Shown here in pieces: positions 36,826 to 50,419 of a stretch of 64,000 nt of DNA. Made by a program: the position numbers and the translations under genes. The notes under the pieces are model-generated. The model was not told the DNA's origin. It was given only the letters and a program-made list of their open reading frames with translations, and searched no databases. Location of the stretch: NCBI GenBank assembly GCA_014871385.1, contig CM026426.1, forward strand, positions 73,894,303 to 73,958,302, written 5' to 3'. Positions within the stretch are counted from its first letter, which is position 1, and every line of letters begins with the position of its first letter. This stretch comes from Ceratodon purpureus. Its lineage: Eukaryota; Streptophyta; Bryopsida; Pseudoditrichales; Ditrichaceae.

Positions 36826-39800
36826 AAGGTAAATGAAGCTGATTTGTTTTTTAAAAAATATGTATGTCAATTAGATACTGTGTGTAAATTTGAGATGAGC
36901 GTCTTAGATGCTGTACCTTGATCATACGATTTCTTGGTAATATGTGAAACTTATTTGTGCCTTTTCTGAATGACAGATTGCCAAGCATTGGTCGGCCAAT
37001 ATTGTGCCTGAAATGACAACCGAAAAACTGCAGAACTTAGCTGCAGCTTGCATACCACCATCGGAAAAAGAGCTCTTGCTAAAGCTATGGAACTCCTCCA
37101 AATCAGATCGAAAAATGAAGAAGTTTCCAATCTCCCCCTTCAACGATGTTGTCTTCAACAACTATTTGTACAAGTACGTATTCTGGTATCAGTTGAAGGC
37201 AGCATCATTGAAGTTGTACTCTACAATCATGATGGATTATCCAACTTCAGATAAACAATGTTCCCAGTCTTTGGAGAAGTGCATTGACTACAACAGGATT
37301 CACCAATGGGATTATGCATTTAATATTCCTATTATGAAGAAGGAAATCAGCAAGTCTGCTGAGTGGGACACCCCGAAACAGCCCCATGGAGAGCCCGCCA
37401 TGAACCGGCTTATATACAGGTAAGTAGATTTGGGATTTAGATAACATCACATTGACATTGAATTTTATTGTCATTCTTATTTAATTACATCGTTCTACCT
37501 TGAACTCCTATATTCTATGAATGTTACATGTAAATGTGTATAATGTCTCATCTACTTTTTTGGAGTTCTATTATCTCTAGGTATTGGATACACGTACTTC
37601 TCAAGGAAGGAGTGGTCACGAACAAGCATCCTTCCTTTGCCTCGTGGTTGGATATCCAAAACCCAGACACTATGTTTACGTCTGACCAGGCAAGAGATTG
37701 GTCTCAAGACCATCTCTTTGCATGTCATTGGTACATCGAAATGGACCCAAATGAGACTCCACCCCATCTTGTGGAGCTTAGGAGGCAGGTGGAACCGGCC
37801 TTTCAAAGACCGGCACCAGTCCAACCACAAGGAGGTGGGAGGATATCCGGAGTCGAGGTGGCACTAGGTCGTGCACCTAAGCCAAAGGTGAGGGCGCCAA
37901 ATTCGGTCCCTGCCAAGGCACTTACGGTGGCACCAATAGGCCGCGAGGTCGGGCCAAAGACAAACAAGCGCCCTGCAACAAAGCCACTTGTAGAAGATGA
38001 GACTCCGAAAAGAGGAAAACACTCCGAACAGGATCAAGACCTTGCTGACCTCGCCGAGGTTAATCAGTCCGAGGTCAAATCTTCCAGGTCGCAATCTCAC
38101 ACGGGCCGTAGCTTCGGTGGAGGTCAGGGTTCGCTTCTTTGGTCTTGCCTCATTGACCGCGCTCAACATGGAACTGTTTACCATGAACATCTTGTTAACA
38201 AGCCGGTTGCGGATTTCTTGAGCTCGGACTCTGCCATCTTTGAAGAGTTCGCCAAAAAGGTATTCATTTTTTAAACTCTATGCTCTCGGCTTTCTCGCTG
38301 AAATTTAGTCAATGATGCGAGTATATATTATTGACATTCTATATATTGTTTAAATGCAAGCGCGTGGCAATGAAGAAACCTATATTGGTGGCAAAAAAGG
38401 GATGTTTCCCTGTGCTGATCTAGTCATACTGGATCAACCCTTTGACTCCATTGTCTCGGGTTTTGGAAACAAAGTTCCGCAATGGAACTCCATGGCTGGT
38501 AAGGAGAAAGAGTGGTATTCGACACGCTTCGAATTTGCCTCCTGATTCGTTAATGACGATGGGGGAATTCTTATTCTCATGCCCTCGGGTCTGAATTACG
38601 AGCTTATGGGCTAGATTAAGAAGTACAGGCTCAGGACCAAGTGCGAGTGGTCATGCCACCAGTTTGAACCCCTCACGCATCCTACATATGACGACATGAT
38701 GGTATTGCTTCTCCCCTTTCAATTTTACGATGACTTCGTAGATGTCTGAACCATGTGTAGAAATGATATCGGATGTGTAGAATGTGGCTAGTAATCTTGA
38801 AGGTGAACCAGAGTAAGATCCTAAGCACTTACTAACATTCAGATTTGTATGGACAGACATACATGTTCTCGGCATTATTGTTGCTAAAGACCGGGAAGGC
38901 ACCTGGAAAATCCGATTGGGACCGCATACTGAAGCCACTGAAGCTCAATTCCGACCCTCTGCTAGCGAATACCCCAGATGATCCTTTACGGTTTTCTAAC
39001 ACTCAGGAACGACGTTCAGAAGACCACGCTAGGTCTTGACCTCAAACCTTTGCGTGGCCCACATGAGAAGAGTGATGTTTTTTTCTAGATCCTCATCGAG
39101 ATGTGCTCCAAGGAAGGCGACTTGGTTGTTGATCTCAGCGCCTCGACTGGCGCTTCCCTTCGAGCTTGCCGCGCTTCAGGCAGGCATTTTTTTGGCATAG
39201 AGGAAGACTCCCACATTTTCAACACGGTTTTGGCGCCAATGTGCAAACCACCCGAATCGCCGAAGCCACGCAGCCGAAGGGGTATGGATGCTTCTTTCAT
39301 CCCATGAATTCGACCAATTAGTGTACTCAGGACCTCGCCAATCTCTGTATTGAGGTTCGACTGAACGTATCCCGCAAGCATTGAAATCTCAACAGTAAGA
39401 GTTCATGGTTATTCCGGCTTCATTTATTTCTGAATTCTAATGCATGTCAAGTCTTACTCCGAGTATCCCATAAGTCCGTCGCAGTAGCCTACAATTCACA
39501 CTGGTCGCAATCTTTGAAGTCGTCGCAGCATATGTTCAGGAGTTGAGCAACTCCACTTGTCATCCCCTCACCGTTCTAAACGCCTCCAGTAAAATGACTA
39601 CTTCGATCTCGATCCTTTGCAGGTCTCAATGGATTCTGCAGACCCTTTTTTGCAGACCCAGACTTCTTGAGAAGTCCATCACCGACATACTCTCTTCCCC
39701 CTCAGATCGCGGCGCTCGCAAATTTCGTCGCGGACCAACAGTCACCTGAGAAGAGCTCCGAAAGAAGTAATTCGTATTACAGAGGGAATCTGTACGTGGA

Positions 39801-40242
39801 CATCGAAGCAGCCGAATCCGTATCCGAAGGTAGGACTGTAGACATGTTGCATCCAGAATCATCGGGAGATAGTTTCATATTCCCCTAGTCAGCAAAGTCC
39901 ATAACATTAGAAGAATTGGTAGACTTGGTGCATGGTCGTTCGGATATGAACTGAAACTTAGTCGTGAGAATATTGGGCCCGGTGCAAACACCATCATGAA
40001 CAAGTGAGAATATTCCAAGTTAAGAGCTATTCGCGAGGTAATTGTCCCGCTGTCCAACTCGCCCATATGCTGTTGAAAATCCAGACCACGCTAGACGAAC
40101 TGGACAAAACCAGACTCTCTGTACGAACTTTCAAAACTTCAAGGTGCAACTTTGGTAAAATTGAAGTATAATGATCTCCTTCAACGAGGAAGTTTACGAA
40201 CACATTCTCAAAAAAAAGGATTGTGCCCAGCGTATTTGCATT

Positions 40243-40390
40243 TAGTTTAAGAAATCTATCATCGCGTACGGCCTCCTACATTATCTATACATATATAATA
40301 CAGGTCGTCTCAATTTCAAGTTCCAGAGAAGCTGTGTTGTCAATGCTCTAATCGCATCAAGTCTTCTCCGTTCATTGAGTACCACCCACA
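40243..40390 (+). repeat. Left arm of a 148-bp inverted repeat
   Basis: Nearly identical (about one mismatch seen) to the complement of 41,724-41,871. The arm is ordinary complex sequence (for example GGTCGTCTCAATTTCAAG), not microsatellite. The two arms enclose about 1.33 kb. Confidence 0.92.
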
Positions 40391-40590
40391 CAGCTTCAGT
40401 AGATGCAAGCTGCGACAAAAATGTTCAGAGTTACAACTTCTTTCTACCGGTAAGGATTCTTGAAATTTGCAGTCCTCGACTGAAAGCTTGGTTGAAGAGA
40501 AGGCGTGTCTGGAACTCTGATATAAATGGAAACCATGAAAGGACAGCCACGGGGGTGAACAGAAAGAGCCTGGTCTTTTCCGAATAATAT

Positions 40591-41135
40591 ATATTTATTT
40601 TAAATTTATATTCTAATATTTGGTATTTTAGTTAATTACATATATTTCTTTAATATAATAATCTATTTATCGCTTTATAATATATTTCTTTGATATAATA
40701 ATCTATTTATGGTTTGTTAAAATTATGAAAATATTATATATAGAACTTAATTGAAATTTTCATTAATATTGATTAACACCTAATTAGTATTCATTTGAAT
40801 AAATCAGTGCAAAATTTTCATATATATAGGATTTTTCTTTTGTGAGCTATAAATTTTTAAAATTATATTGAATACTTTCGTAACCTTAATGTAAATTATA
40901 AAAATGTAATATATATTTATATATATATATATATATATATGTATATTACATATGTATATTTAAAGGTATACTTATATATAAACTCTATATATGAAATTTT
41001 TTACTTTAAATACGTTATATCATAAGTAATGTTGAGATGTATCTAAACGTCTTAATAAAATTTATAATTTATATATACCATATTCAATATAAACGTAGAT
41101 AATATATTTAATTTGTAAGTGCTAAGTAATACTCA

Positions 41136-41183
<48 letters not shown>

Positions 41184-41953
41184 AATATAAATAAATAGAT
41201 ATATATAATTATTATATATATAATTATCTATGAACATAAGTATATATCAAGGTGTATTCATTAATATATTATTTAATAAATATATATGTTTAATGTTTAT
41301 TTTAAAATTATTAATTTATATTAAGATATGTATATTCAAAGATACATGTAAGTAAAAACTTTTGGAATTCTATTCAAAGGTATACTTATGTAAAAATTAT
41401 TTATGTCTAATGGTTTAAAAGTTAAACGTTATTGTATAAATAATATTGAGGTTTACGTAAAAGTTTTAATGATGTAAATAATTCATATTGTTATATAGTA
41501 TATTTATATAGACATAAACATAAATAAGAATTTATATATTAAAAACTAAAATTAAATCAGATATGTATGTATATATAAATATTTAAATAAACATACAGAT
41601 TTACTTCAATTTTAGTTTATCATATATATATTCTATTTATATTTGTCTTTATATATATCTATAAATAAATATATATATGTACAAGTATTTCTTTAATTAT
41701 ATACTTATACACACATATATATATGTGGGTGGTACTCAATGAACGGAGAAGACTTGATGCGATTAGAGCATTGACAACACAGCTTCTCTGGAACTTGAAA
41801 TTGAGACGACCTGTATTATATATGTATAGATAATGTAGGAGGCGGTACGCGATGATAGATTTCTTAAACTATATATATATGTGTATATCTTAAACTAAAT
41901 AATTATATATATGTATATATTATGTTTTATATATATATTATTATTTTTGAATA

Positions 41954-42036
<83 letters not shown>

Positions 42037-42195
42037 TTATATATACATATATAGATAAGTATAAACTAATGAATATAAAAAAATATATGTAAACCTTTTT
42101 ATACGAATTTATTAGGATATATATTATTATTAATGGATAAAATATATTTGTAGATAAATATAAATGTAAATAAATAAATGTAAATATAAATATAT
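40591..42195. repeat. AT-rich low-complexity DNA with (TA)n tracts
   Basis: Several pure TA tracts (near 40,918, 41,140 and 41,955-42,030) in DNA of very high AT content. Includes the interior and right flank of the 148-bp inverted repeat. No gene seen. Confidence 0.9.
41724..41871 (-). repeat. Right arm of the 148-bp inverted repeat
   Basis: The complement of 40,243-40,390. It is embedded on both sides in (AT)n-rich DNA, whereas the left arm sits in complex sequence. This suggests that the right arm is the copied, inverted segment. Confidence 0.92.
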
Positions 42196-42199
42196 TGGT

Positions 42200-42244
42200 A
42201 TTTAACAATGGACTTTGTATTTAAATGCAAGTCCATTGTTAAAT
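42200..42244. repeat. Perfect hairpin, 16-bp arms, 13-base loop
   Basis: ATTTAACAATGGACTT at 42,200-42,215 and its exact complement at 42,229-42,244. The arms contain AACAATGG-like sequence, reminiscent of the subterminal repeats of the Plavaka-like element 2.4 kb away, but too short to assign. Confidence 0.85.
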
Positions 42245-44390
42245 TTATAATAAATATGGCTTTTGAACCTCATATACTAAATCTTGTGGTTGAATAAAAT
42301 CAAATCTTGTGGTATAATGTATATCGTCACCCATGTGAGTAATTTTTTCTCTAGTTTTTTTTATTTAAATATACAAATTAAACAATTTTTTCATAAATAA
42401 ACTAAATTTTTTTTTTACACTTCTCTGAAAACCTTGTAACAAAGGTAAGTTGTATATATATAATAGATCATATCATAAAAGTTTGATTCAAAAGCTTAAA
42501 AAGCTTTAATAATAATACCACTAGATATGTTATATATTTTAAGAAAAATAATATCATATATTTTTGGTCATTAAATCATTTTTTATGATTTAAATGATGT
42601 ATACTTCACACTAGAAGCTCATCATGTGGCCTTTGCAAACCGAGCATTGTCAATCAGTTCTGCAACAGCTCTAAATGCCATGCTGCATGCATTTGCTTTA
42701 AGGTTTTCAAATGACTTGAATGCACATGGGACTTCTAATTCAAACACGAATTCAACAAGAGACAATATCTTCTAACAAACAATACATAATGTATAGATTT
42801 TTTTTATCAATCACCTTCTCAATGGCTATACATCTGATGCGCCTAATTGGTAGTGAACAAGGCGGTCATCACTAGTTGCAACATGCACAATGTGTTTGTT
42901 GTGGACGTTCTACCTCTAAACCTCTACCTCCTCATCGCTCATGTTCTTTAAATCATTAAGTTTAGTACAAAACGTTGACAATTCCGACAAAGCCTGTTCC
43001 AAGTATTAACTCAACACTATGCTTTGTGTAACCTTTGACTTCATGAAATGATGTGGCTAACTACGAGTGCGGCAATAGCGATAATACCTAAAATCTGACT
43101 GAAGTTCAAGATGAAACTCCATAAGCAATAAGATACTACAAATAGATACTTAATAGTAATATTAAATTGTAAGATATATCTTAGAGTAAATTTTTATTTC
43201 ATAAAGTAAATTGTATGATATGTTTAATATTTTTAAGAATTATAAATATAAACCATAATAAACTATTGTATTTTAATAGATTCAAGATCATTATATATCA
43301 TTATTCAAAGATCTATAAATAAATTTAAAAGACAAATAAACATTAATAAAAATAAGATTTATATCAATATACAATACTATTCATACATTGATCGAATGCA
43401 TTATGTTTTGGACTTGTTGAACGGGCTTGATCGAATGCATTATTTGGTGTTTTAAATTAACATCGACGAAACGCCAATTCTTTAGCGTATGAGGATCATA
43501 TAAAGAATGAAACATCCATTCTGTACTAAACGCCTCCTTGACACAAGCAGAGTTCGTTCACGGGTTTGTTTTATATGAATCAACTTCCAAGTGTACTCAC
43601 CCGTAGGATTCCGATTTTCCTATTGTAGTCCTCACTGTGGATGGTGATGGTCATTGCGCCATATACAAGATGATATTGCACAAATATCTAATGGTGGCCT
43701 TTAAGAAACATATATATAACATCATGAATGTTAAAATTATGCAAACAATGTTTAAAATTCATTATTAATACTTTATTTTAAATCCATATATTAAATCTTG
43801 TGATTTAAGAAGAATTAGATTTGTGGTGTTAAAGTTTCATTCATACGATATGAATTGTATTTTTTTCATTATACTTAACTATAACATATTATAATAACGA
43901 AACAATAATTATTATGCAAAATAATGTATATGTTAAAAGTTTATAAATAAAGGTTTAATAACTAAAGCCTTATTATTAATTCGATAATGTTGGTGATTCT
44001 GAAATAATTTAGTTCACTATATGGAAGAATGCATGTATATACTTTAATATTCATTATATTAATATTATAATATTAAATATAATTTTTATACATAATTATA
44101 TACAAATTGTATACTTCGAATTACTTATTAATATAATTTTAACTATATGTATAAAACTAAATGACAACACAAATATATATGTACATTTGCAAAGATTAAT
44201 TAAAATAAAAAATTATTTAAAATTATATAATATTTAATAAAATAAAAAATCGTTTAAAACGATATAATCATTTATATAGTAATTAAAATGGTAATTATAT
44301 TTATTAAATATTTAAACCCTTAAAACCACTATATGTAAATATTCATATTTATAATATTATGTATATGAATGTGTATATGTATAAATATAT

Positions 44391-44421
<31 letters not shown>

Positions 44422-44623
44422 TTCATATATGTACAAATACGTATATATAAATATATGCATATGTACATATATAAATATATGCATTCGTATAAATATTTGT
44501 GTTTATTTGATTAATATATAAATTAATTATTATAAGTTTTTTATATCTTCTATTATTTATAAGAAGCATATATAAAAAAATATATTTATACATTTAATAA
44601 ATGATTGATTCAAATATAGATAT
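42245..44623. other. AT-rich intergenic DNA, nothing recognised
   Basis: About 2.4 kb of AT-rich sequence without open frames of note. Two less AT-rich islands (about 42,600-43,130 and 43,410-43,690) look like worn-down older sequence, but I could not match them to any protein in any frame. Confidence 0.5.
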
Positions 44624-44639
44624 CATCTCAAATTAGGGC

Positions 44640-44940
44640 GGACATTGTTTTGTCACTGTAACAATTACTTCTTGTTTCTACATTGTTTCAATCTTTACAA
44701 CAATATTGTTACAATGCAATTTCAATAGCCATTGATTCATGGTGTAACAATAGGTATTGAAACAATGAATTTACAATACCAAATTGTTTCCAAATTGCAT
44801 CATACATTTCAATTGACATTGAAAAATTGCAATAACAATACCATATTGTTTCATCATTGTTTCAATATTGATAATCCATACAATTGAAAAATTATTGTAA
44901 CAACATATCATAGTTTCAACATTGAAATGATAGGATCAAC
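44640..44940. repeat. Left subterminal repeat field of the Plavaka-like element
   Basis: Many degenerate copies, in both orientations, of ATTGTTTCAAT and ATTGTAACAAT (for example CATTGTTTCAATCTTTACAA). Such subterminal arrays are usual transposase-binding regions in CACTA-type elements. Confidence 0.85.
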
Positions 44941-44960
44941 AAAGGTTGAGGAAATAGAAT

Positions 44961-47900
44961 TTAAAACTTGTATGTATTAACAAAAAACCTATTTGAAGTA
45001 GAAAAATTAGGTACCACATGGACCCCTCTCAATATATTATCTACCTCTATCACTAAATAGTCCTCACACCACCTAAGTTCAATACATTCTATCAATTTTG
45101 ACAATCTGCTTTGAGGCAACTCCTCATACATCTTCACTAAAGCCAATTCTTTTGATAAAGTTGTATTATTTACATTGCACAACTCTACTTTGAAAAGAAG
45201 CCTAATTTCACCAAAAGATGTCTTAGTATTTGCATCACCTCCTTCTTCCATCTGTATGGCTATAGAGCTAAACCATGGTAATCCAAAAAATTGGCCCGTG
45301 GCTCGTACATACATAGGCCAGTCTCCAAATCTGTCTCCATCTCCTGCTGGTATGGCCAAGGAACTATATACTTGTAGCAAAATCCCATCTTCAAATTTTG
45401 AATTTGGCAAGCTGTGGAAGTTGTTTTCAATCATATACACATCAAGGGCATTTGAGAGATGATCCTTCAAATCTGGTTGGGAATCCAATATAACCTTTGC
45501 AGTTTGTGGTATCATTACCTGAGTAGAAGAAAGTGACAAATCATTTGTTTGTATCCAGTGCATGCGCAAATTAGCCCTTGCTCCCGATAACACATTATGA
45601 CCAGTCGTAACAGCCTGTAAAATGAACAGAATCATTGATTAGCTACTTAATAATCTACAACAATTTAGATTCATTGAAGCGTCCTCATGTTAAGTCGTTA
45701 ATCTACTTATTAATCTAAACGTGTGAAAGGTTTTGATACATAAATCATTTGTTTTCATTTAGAATAAGAAAATGTATTGAAAAATGTATAGGAATCTTAC
45801 CTTATCCAAAGCTGTCGTTTTTTCTGCACTGGTCCGGTTTTTAAACCCATCCATGTGGTAAGTAAGCTTGCGAAGCGTCTCAAGCCGACGATTGTGATTT
45901 ACTATTTGTAACGTTGCCCCTCGTTTGTTACTACCTCTGTAAGCATTCTTCATCAAGACAATGTGCATATGTTCGTACAAGTTTGTACTGTATTCCCAGG
46001 GTAGCCCTGATCTCCAAATACAATCACTAAAATGTCTCATCATGTGAACTTTGATAATATCAAAACCAGATTTTTGAAACTGTGACAAGGTGGTTTTGAA
46101 TGAATCCACAACCCTGACACAAACCAAAGAAGTGATTTACTAACATGATGGTTGTGATTTACTAACATAATAGTGAATATAGAAACCAACAAAGGAAGTG
46201 ATTTTGTATGGTCAGTGTTATAACTACTTCTTACACATTAATTAATCTAATTAAAGAATGAAAATAAGAGATGAAAAATAAAATTTAGATCACTGTCAGT
46301 GACTTGCACCTTGCCATGAGTAAGTCCAATTGCTCCAAACTGGCTTCTGTATGCAGATTGCTTCGTGTAGCTGCTCTATACCATTTTAAGAAAAGGACAA
46401 TGGAATGAATTACTGGTTCTGGAAATAGCCCTATCATACAACAAATGATCACCTGCAAACCATGAACAATGAATCATGGTTAGTTTGATTACCTAGTTTT
46501 CACTAACTCTTATGACCCTTCACATATTAACAAGAATATCAAACGGCATAGTAAAAGAAAAGCCTAAGAGAGATGTACCTGCATAACTGCCCTATGTTCA
46601 AAAGCTGCGAAATTAGCATTTGATGTAAAATATCCTCCTTTATCGTTCCCTGGAATTCTAAACTCTGAAAACCAGGTTTCTTTCTTAAGGTGCAACAATC
46701 GCCTATCCATCTCAATGAAAGCTTTCCGAGTCAAAGCTTCTCCTCCATCTGCCATTTCTTTTAAACATGAAACTAAAGTCTTGAAAATTCCAATGTCTGT
46801 TTGGTGTAAAATATCCACATGTATTGCTCGGTAGGGGTTGCCAAGTTCAGTTTCGCCTCCATTAAATCCCCATAGTACAGACTGCAAATCCATATATATG
46901 AATATATTAATTTGTAATGTAGATTTCTATTATAGCAATTAACTCATGGAAAATAAAAAGATATATGTGAACCCTCAAAAAGAGTCAAGTTATATTGAAC
47001 ACTTACAGGGATAGGATGCACAGACCACTTTCTTGAGATGTCTTCAACTTCTTTTGCGGTCACTTGATTATCATTAGATACTGTCATGCTCTCGAATACT
47101 TCTTTCATTTTCTCTTCAGTTCGCACTTGGTTGTTAACAGTAGTGGAAGATAAATGTTCTTTTTTACACAAACATATGCTGCATGGCATTTGACATTTAT
47201 TTGTATCGTATGTGCAAGTTACCTTGCAGCTTTCAGGATGGTCACATATAAATGAATACAAGAGTGGAAATACCCATCTCGGCGTTCCAAATGGATCCAA
47301 TAAGCGCAAGCCTCTATAAAACCCCAATATAGAATCTAAGTTAGTAATAAATAATGATAACTTGAAGGTTAACAAGGTTGGTTCTCTTACACCGATCCTT
47401 TTTGACATACAAGACAGTCTTTACATATGAATGTTGAAAGTAATATGAAGTAAAGAACTTTGCACCTGTAGCTTAATATTTTGAGTGGGTCCAGAATAAT
47501 AGCAAGACATTTTTGAAAAACTTCTAAGACACGATCATGTTGGAACTTTGCACTTCTTCCTGCCACATGCAATACCACATATAGCTTTCCACTCAGATGT
47601 TCGATCTTTCGTTTAACCGTATTAATTAACCATTCAATTATAAGTCAAACATAATTAATAATTTAATTATTTGGTTTAATGAGGTGTGAACCATTTTGGT
47701 CTTTAAAAATCTCAATCTGTTTGAAAGGTTTTAATCATTCAAACCATTCATTTTGCAATGATATACATACTTACACGCTTAATTTAAAACTAACAAGAAT
47801 GGGCATTTGTACCTCGGACAAACTTGATTACTGGAAGGATAGCCAATAACACATGTCCATCAGGTTCTCCTCGACTTTCACAATCAATATTGGCAAGTGT

Positions 47901-48936
47901 CATAATAAGAGGCCATCCTGATACTCTTCGATCATTTGAAAGAGTAGTTTGGTCACTGTAGAACATTAGACCAGATATGACACTTCCAGAGCTCCCCACA
48001 TGATCCTGCTTGTACAACATAGAGGTTTGGAGGAAATTTGATTAGAAAGACATTAGAACAAACAATGTCATTTTCATATATTGTGTTCTTCATTTTGAAA
48101 AACAGAACCAAAGTCTAGAATTTAACCTGCATTGCTAACCACCATTTTCCTGTATCAGGGGTAGTATATGATCCAATATTATTTGGCCAGAGTTTAAATC
48201 CATCTGCATTTGAAGGTGCTGAAAATAACTCTGACAAGGCAGTCACTGGATTCTTTGAATGATGAACTATTGCATCCAAGTCTCTATCCTTTGGAGAGAT
48301 TACATTTTTGATCCATGCCTACCAATCAAACAACATAAAATTAAAAACTTGTGTAGAATGAGGCACAATACGTGCACTACCAGTGGTGCTAGAACAATAA
48401 TACTTGCAAATCAATAGTAGTCAAAGCATTACAAATTCATAAAGTAATTTATAATGAGTGATCGCACTTACATCATCCTCTTCTGTACTGGCCGCTTCAT
48501 ATTGCTCAAGCTCCAAAGCAGTCCTGAAAGCAACTTTGCTCAACACAAATAGAGGATGAAACAATGTTTTGAGGAGAAGGTCAATGTCTGATTTGGACAA
48601 ACCCATTTGATTCTTGCAACTTCTAATGAAATGAAGCAGATGCACTGTGGAATCAAATTCCTGTGTATCAGGATTTTTCTCCAATCTTTCATGTTCCAAA
48701 TCTATCACAACTTGTAAGCTGCATGAGCTCGGGCCTCCATTTTGCTCCTCAAGCATGAGTCTTATTTCAGCCGTTTCAGCTTCTCTTTGCAATTCAAGAG
48801 GATTGAGAACCACCCTGGGTTTTTTTTGCATTCGAAATTTACATTTGCCACTCTTTTGATGAGTACTAAGAGCACCGACATTGGCAAAATTTGCAGCCCC
48901 ACACTTTTCACATGTGATTTGTGCCTTTGGAGCCAT
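44961..48936 (-). CDS. Plavaka-like transposase, nine exons, no lesion seen
   Basis: Exons, 5' to 3': 48,475-48,936; 48,129-48,319; about 47,812-48,003; about 47,467-47,570; about 46,996-47,316; about 46,580-46,884; about 46,308-46,452; about 45,803-46,112; 44,961 to about 45,615. The N-terminus has a C2H2-like finger (CEKCGAANFANVGALSTHQK). Diagnostic Plavaka blocks follow: FYSDQTTLSNDRRVSGWPLI with MTLANI, an LDPLK region, LLDPFGTPRWVFPLL, a CQMPCSICLC zinc pair, DILHQTDIGIFKTLV, and the Y..HMHIVLMKNAYRGSNKRG block. The C-terminal region ends in a beta-rich segment with LRGVHVVPNF. The protein cuts the terminal repeats of its own element in the nucleus. All exon joins I checked have GT-AG borders, so the gene may be functional. 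Plavaka belongs to the CMC (CACTA-Mirage-Chapaev) group. Confidence 0.78.
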
Positions 48937-48971
48937 CTATGAGTAACGTCGTGCATTGATGCAATGGCTAC

Positions 48972-50419
48972 TCAATGAACATTGCAACAAGGTTCTGATA
49001 AGGTGAAAGTGTCATCATAATCTTCACCATCCTTGTTAATATTCTTTGAAAAAAACTTCAACGTAGGATAACCAGACACTCCGAACCTGTCAAAGTCAAA
49101 GGAACTATAGTAAGTATAACGATAAATATCGGCCTCGTTACTGAACAATTCGACAACAGTCAACAGAAAACATGACCTTAAAATATCGATAAGGCATTTT
49201 AAAACTGACGAAAATTGAAAACATCATAATACATACTTGGCAATGTCGAGGGCAAACTTTACAGCAGTAATGGCATCAAGTTTTCCTTTCCGGTCTATGT
49301 AATCATGTAAGTCTCCCTGATATAACATTGAGACAAGAACATTAGAAGTGCATGTAAATAATGTGATGTTTTGCCACGAAAAATGTGCTCAATGCAAGCA
49401 TGAAAACCAAAATATACAAAACCTTTCTATCCTAAATACAATGATCCGCAGTCTTTCATAATTGCAGGTGATACATGGAACATAATCAAGGACGAAAAAC
49501 ATATTCTGTGATCAGCGAAGCCATAGGGGATAGTATGAGCACCTTCGGTAGATACTCGGTTACTATGACGAAAGGTTGGGTTTTAGTCACACCTCCAAGA
49601 AACTGCATTATATTTGGATGTCGTAGTCTTGCAAGGAGAGCCAGCTCATCGATAAACTCTTTCCTGTTCAATGCCAAATATCAGAACGAGACCAATATGA
49701 TTCTCCGAAGACAACTATTAAAAATTAACATGGATCTTGTGCAATGAAATAAACGAGACATTCCTAGAGAATAACAATATGCAACCAGATACTCACACAA
49801 TTTTCTGATCTGATGTTAAATGACTCAATATGGTCTTTGCAGCCACGGTGGTCCCACGCCATTTCACTATTTTAATCTCCCCAAATGCACCCTGCAAAGA
49901 AATCTCAAGACAGTGAAAATCCTGCCCTTCGCAAATCTCACAGATCACGTGCATGACATGGTAGGTTCGTTTTTTATGCAGATTGACCAATATCATGCAC
50001 TAAGTAGTAGACACATCAGAGAGGGTAACATACAATTGAAGGTTCCTTGTACAAATACAATAGCAAGTTGTGCAACAATTGCAAGATTACTAATATGGCA
50101 CTGAGTATGTACCTTGCCAACAGGTCGAGCTTTCTCTAAACCCAATTCAGCAGGATCTATTTCATACTCCAAAACCGAAGTTGATGGCTAAGTATGCAAG
50201 CAACGATGTCATTAGAAATGCCATTAATACACCACATATACCGAGTCCCTAGACAAATAGACCTGCAACATTCTATGGCAGTGATGAAATTTTGTAAGAG
50301 CACAAGACACGCCACGAAAATGCAACGTCGGGAAGATTCAGCACCTTAACAAAACCACCCTTGGCTTCTAGCAACGCGCAAATTTCTTTGTGCCCATATC
50401 TTCGCGCATTTGCTAACGG
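48972..50419 (-). CDS. Captured ankyrin/Raf-like kinase fragment spliced in frame to a PDI exon (chimera)
   Basis: Exons: 50,345-50,419 (PLANARRYGHKEICALLEAK, last ankyrin unit), 50,113 to about 50,189 (VLEYEIDPAELGLEKARPVG), about 49,797-49,891 (GAFGEIKIVKWRGTTVAAKT, glycine loop and VAAK lysine), 49,543-49,663 (FIDELALLARLRHPNIMQFL, GVTKTQPFVIVTEYLPK), 49,237-49,316 (GDLHDYIDRKGKLDAITAVK, FALDIA). This is the plant integrin-linked-kinase/VIK type, but it ends before the HRD and DFG motifs, so it cannot be an active kinase. The next exon, 48,972-49,086, reads FGVSGYPTLKFFSKNINKDG then EDYD, the thioredoxin-fold part of a protein disulfide isomerase, and then stops. The kinase exon ends two bases into a codon and the PDI exon supplies the third, so the fusion is in frame. 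Confidence 0.75.

Larger units (their letters stand above)
31990..39888 (+). pseudogene. ParB/Srx-like + DNA methyltransferase fusion gene, copy B (decayed)
   Basis: Exons inferred from splice signals and homology to copy A: 31,990-32,154 (MVETRAVRRAKALLEGIEKS), about 32,280-32,602, about 33,974-34,046, 34,157-34,230, 34,328-34,396, 34,504 to about 35,460 (acidic stretch, then IPLCRMRKLQVV and FYVWDGNHRLVAW), 35,562-35,754, 36,977-37,420, 37,582-38,261, 38,357-38,700 (motif IV-like VILDQPFD), about 38,857-39,085, 39,090-39,283 (motif I, DLSASTGASLRACRA then GIEED), and a last exon ending at 39,888 (SGDSFIFP, compare SEDEFIP in A). The order equals copy A. A frame change near 35.33 kb, stops near 35.68, 38.54 and 38.61 kb and frame changes in 38.9-39.0 kb mark it as a pseudogene. 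The exon at 32.28 kb is uncertain. Confidence 0.7.

Noticed and set aside
40375-40587. Small plus-strand gene after the left inverted-repeat arm
   Set aside because: The open frame is short, begins inside the repeat arm and has no recognisable product.
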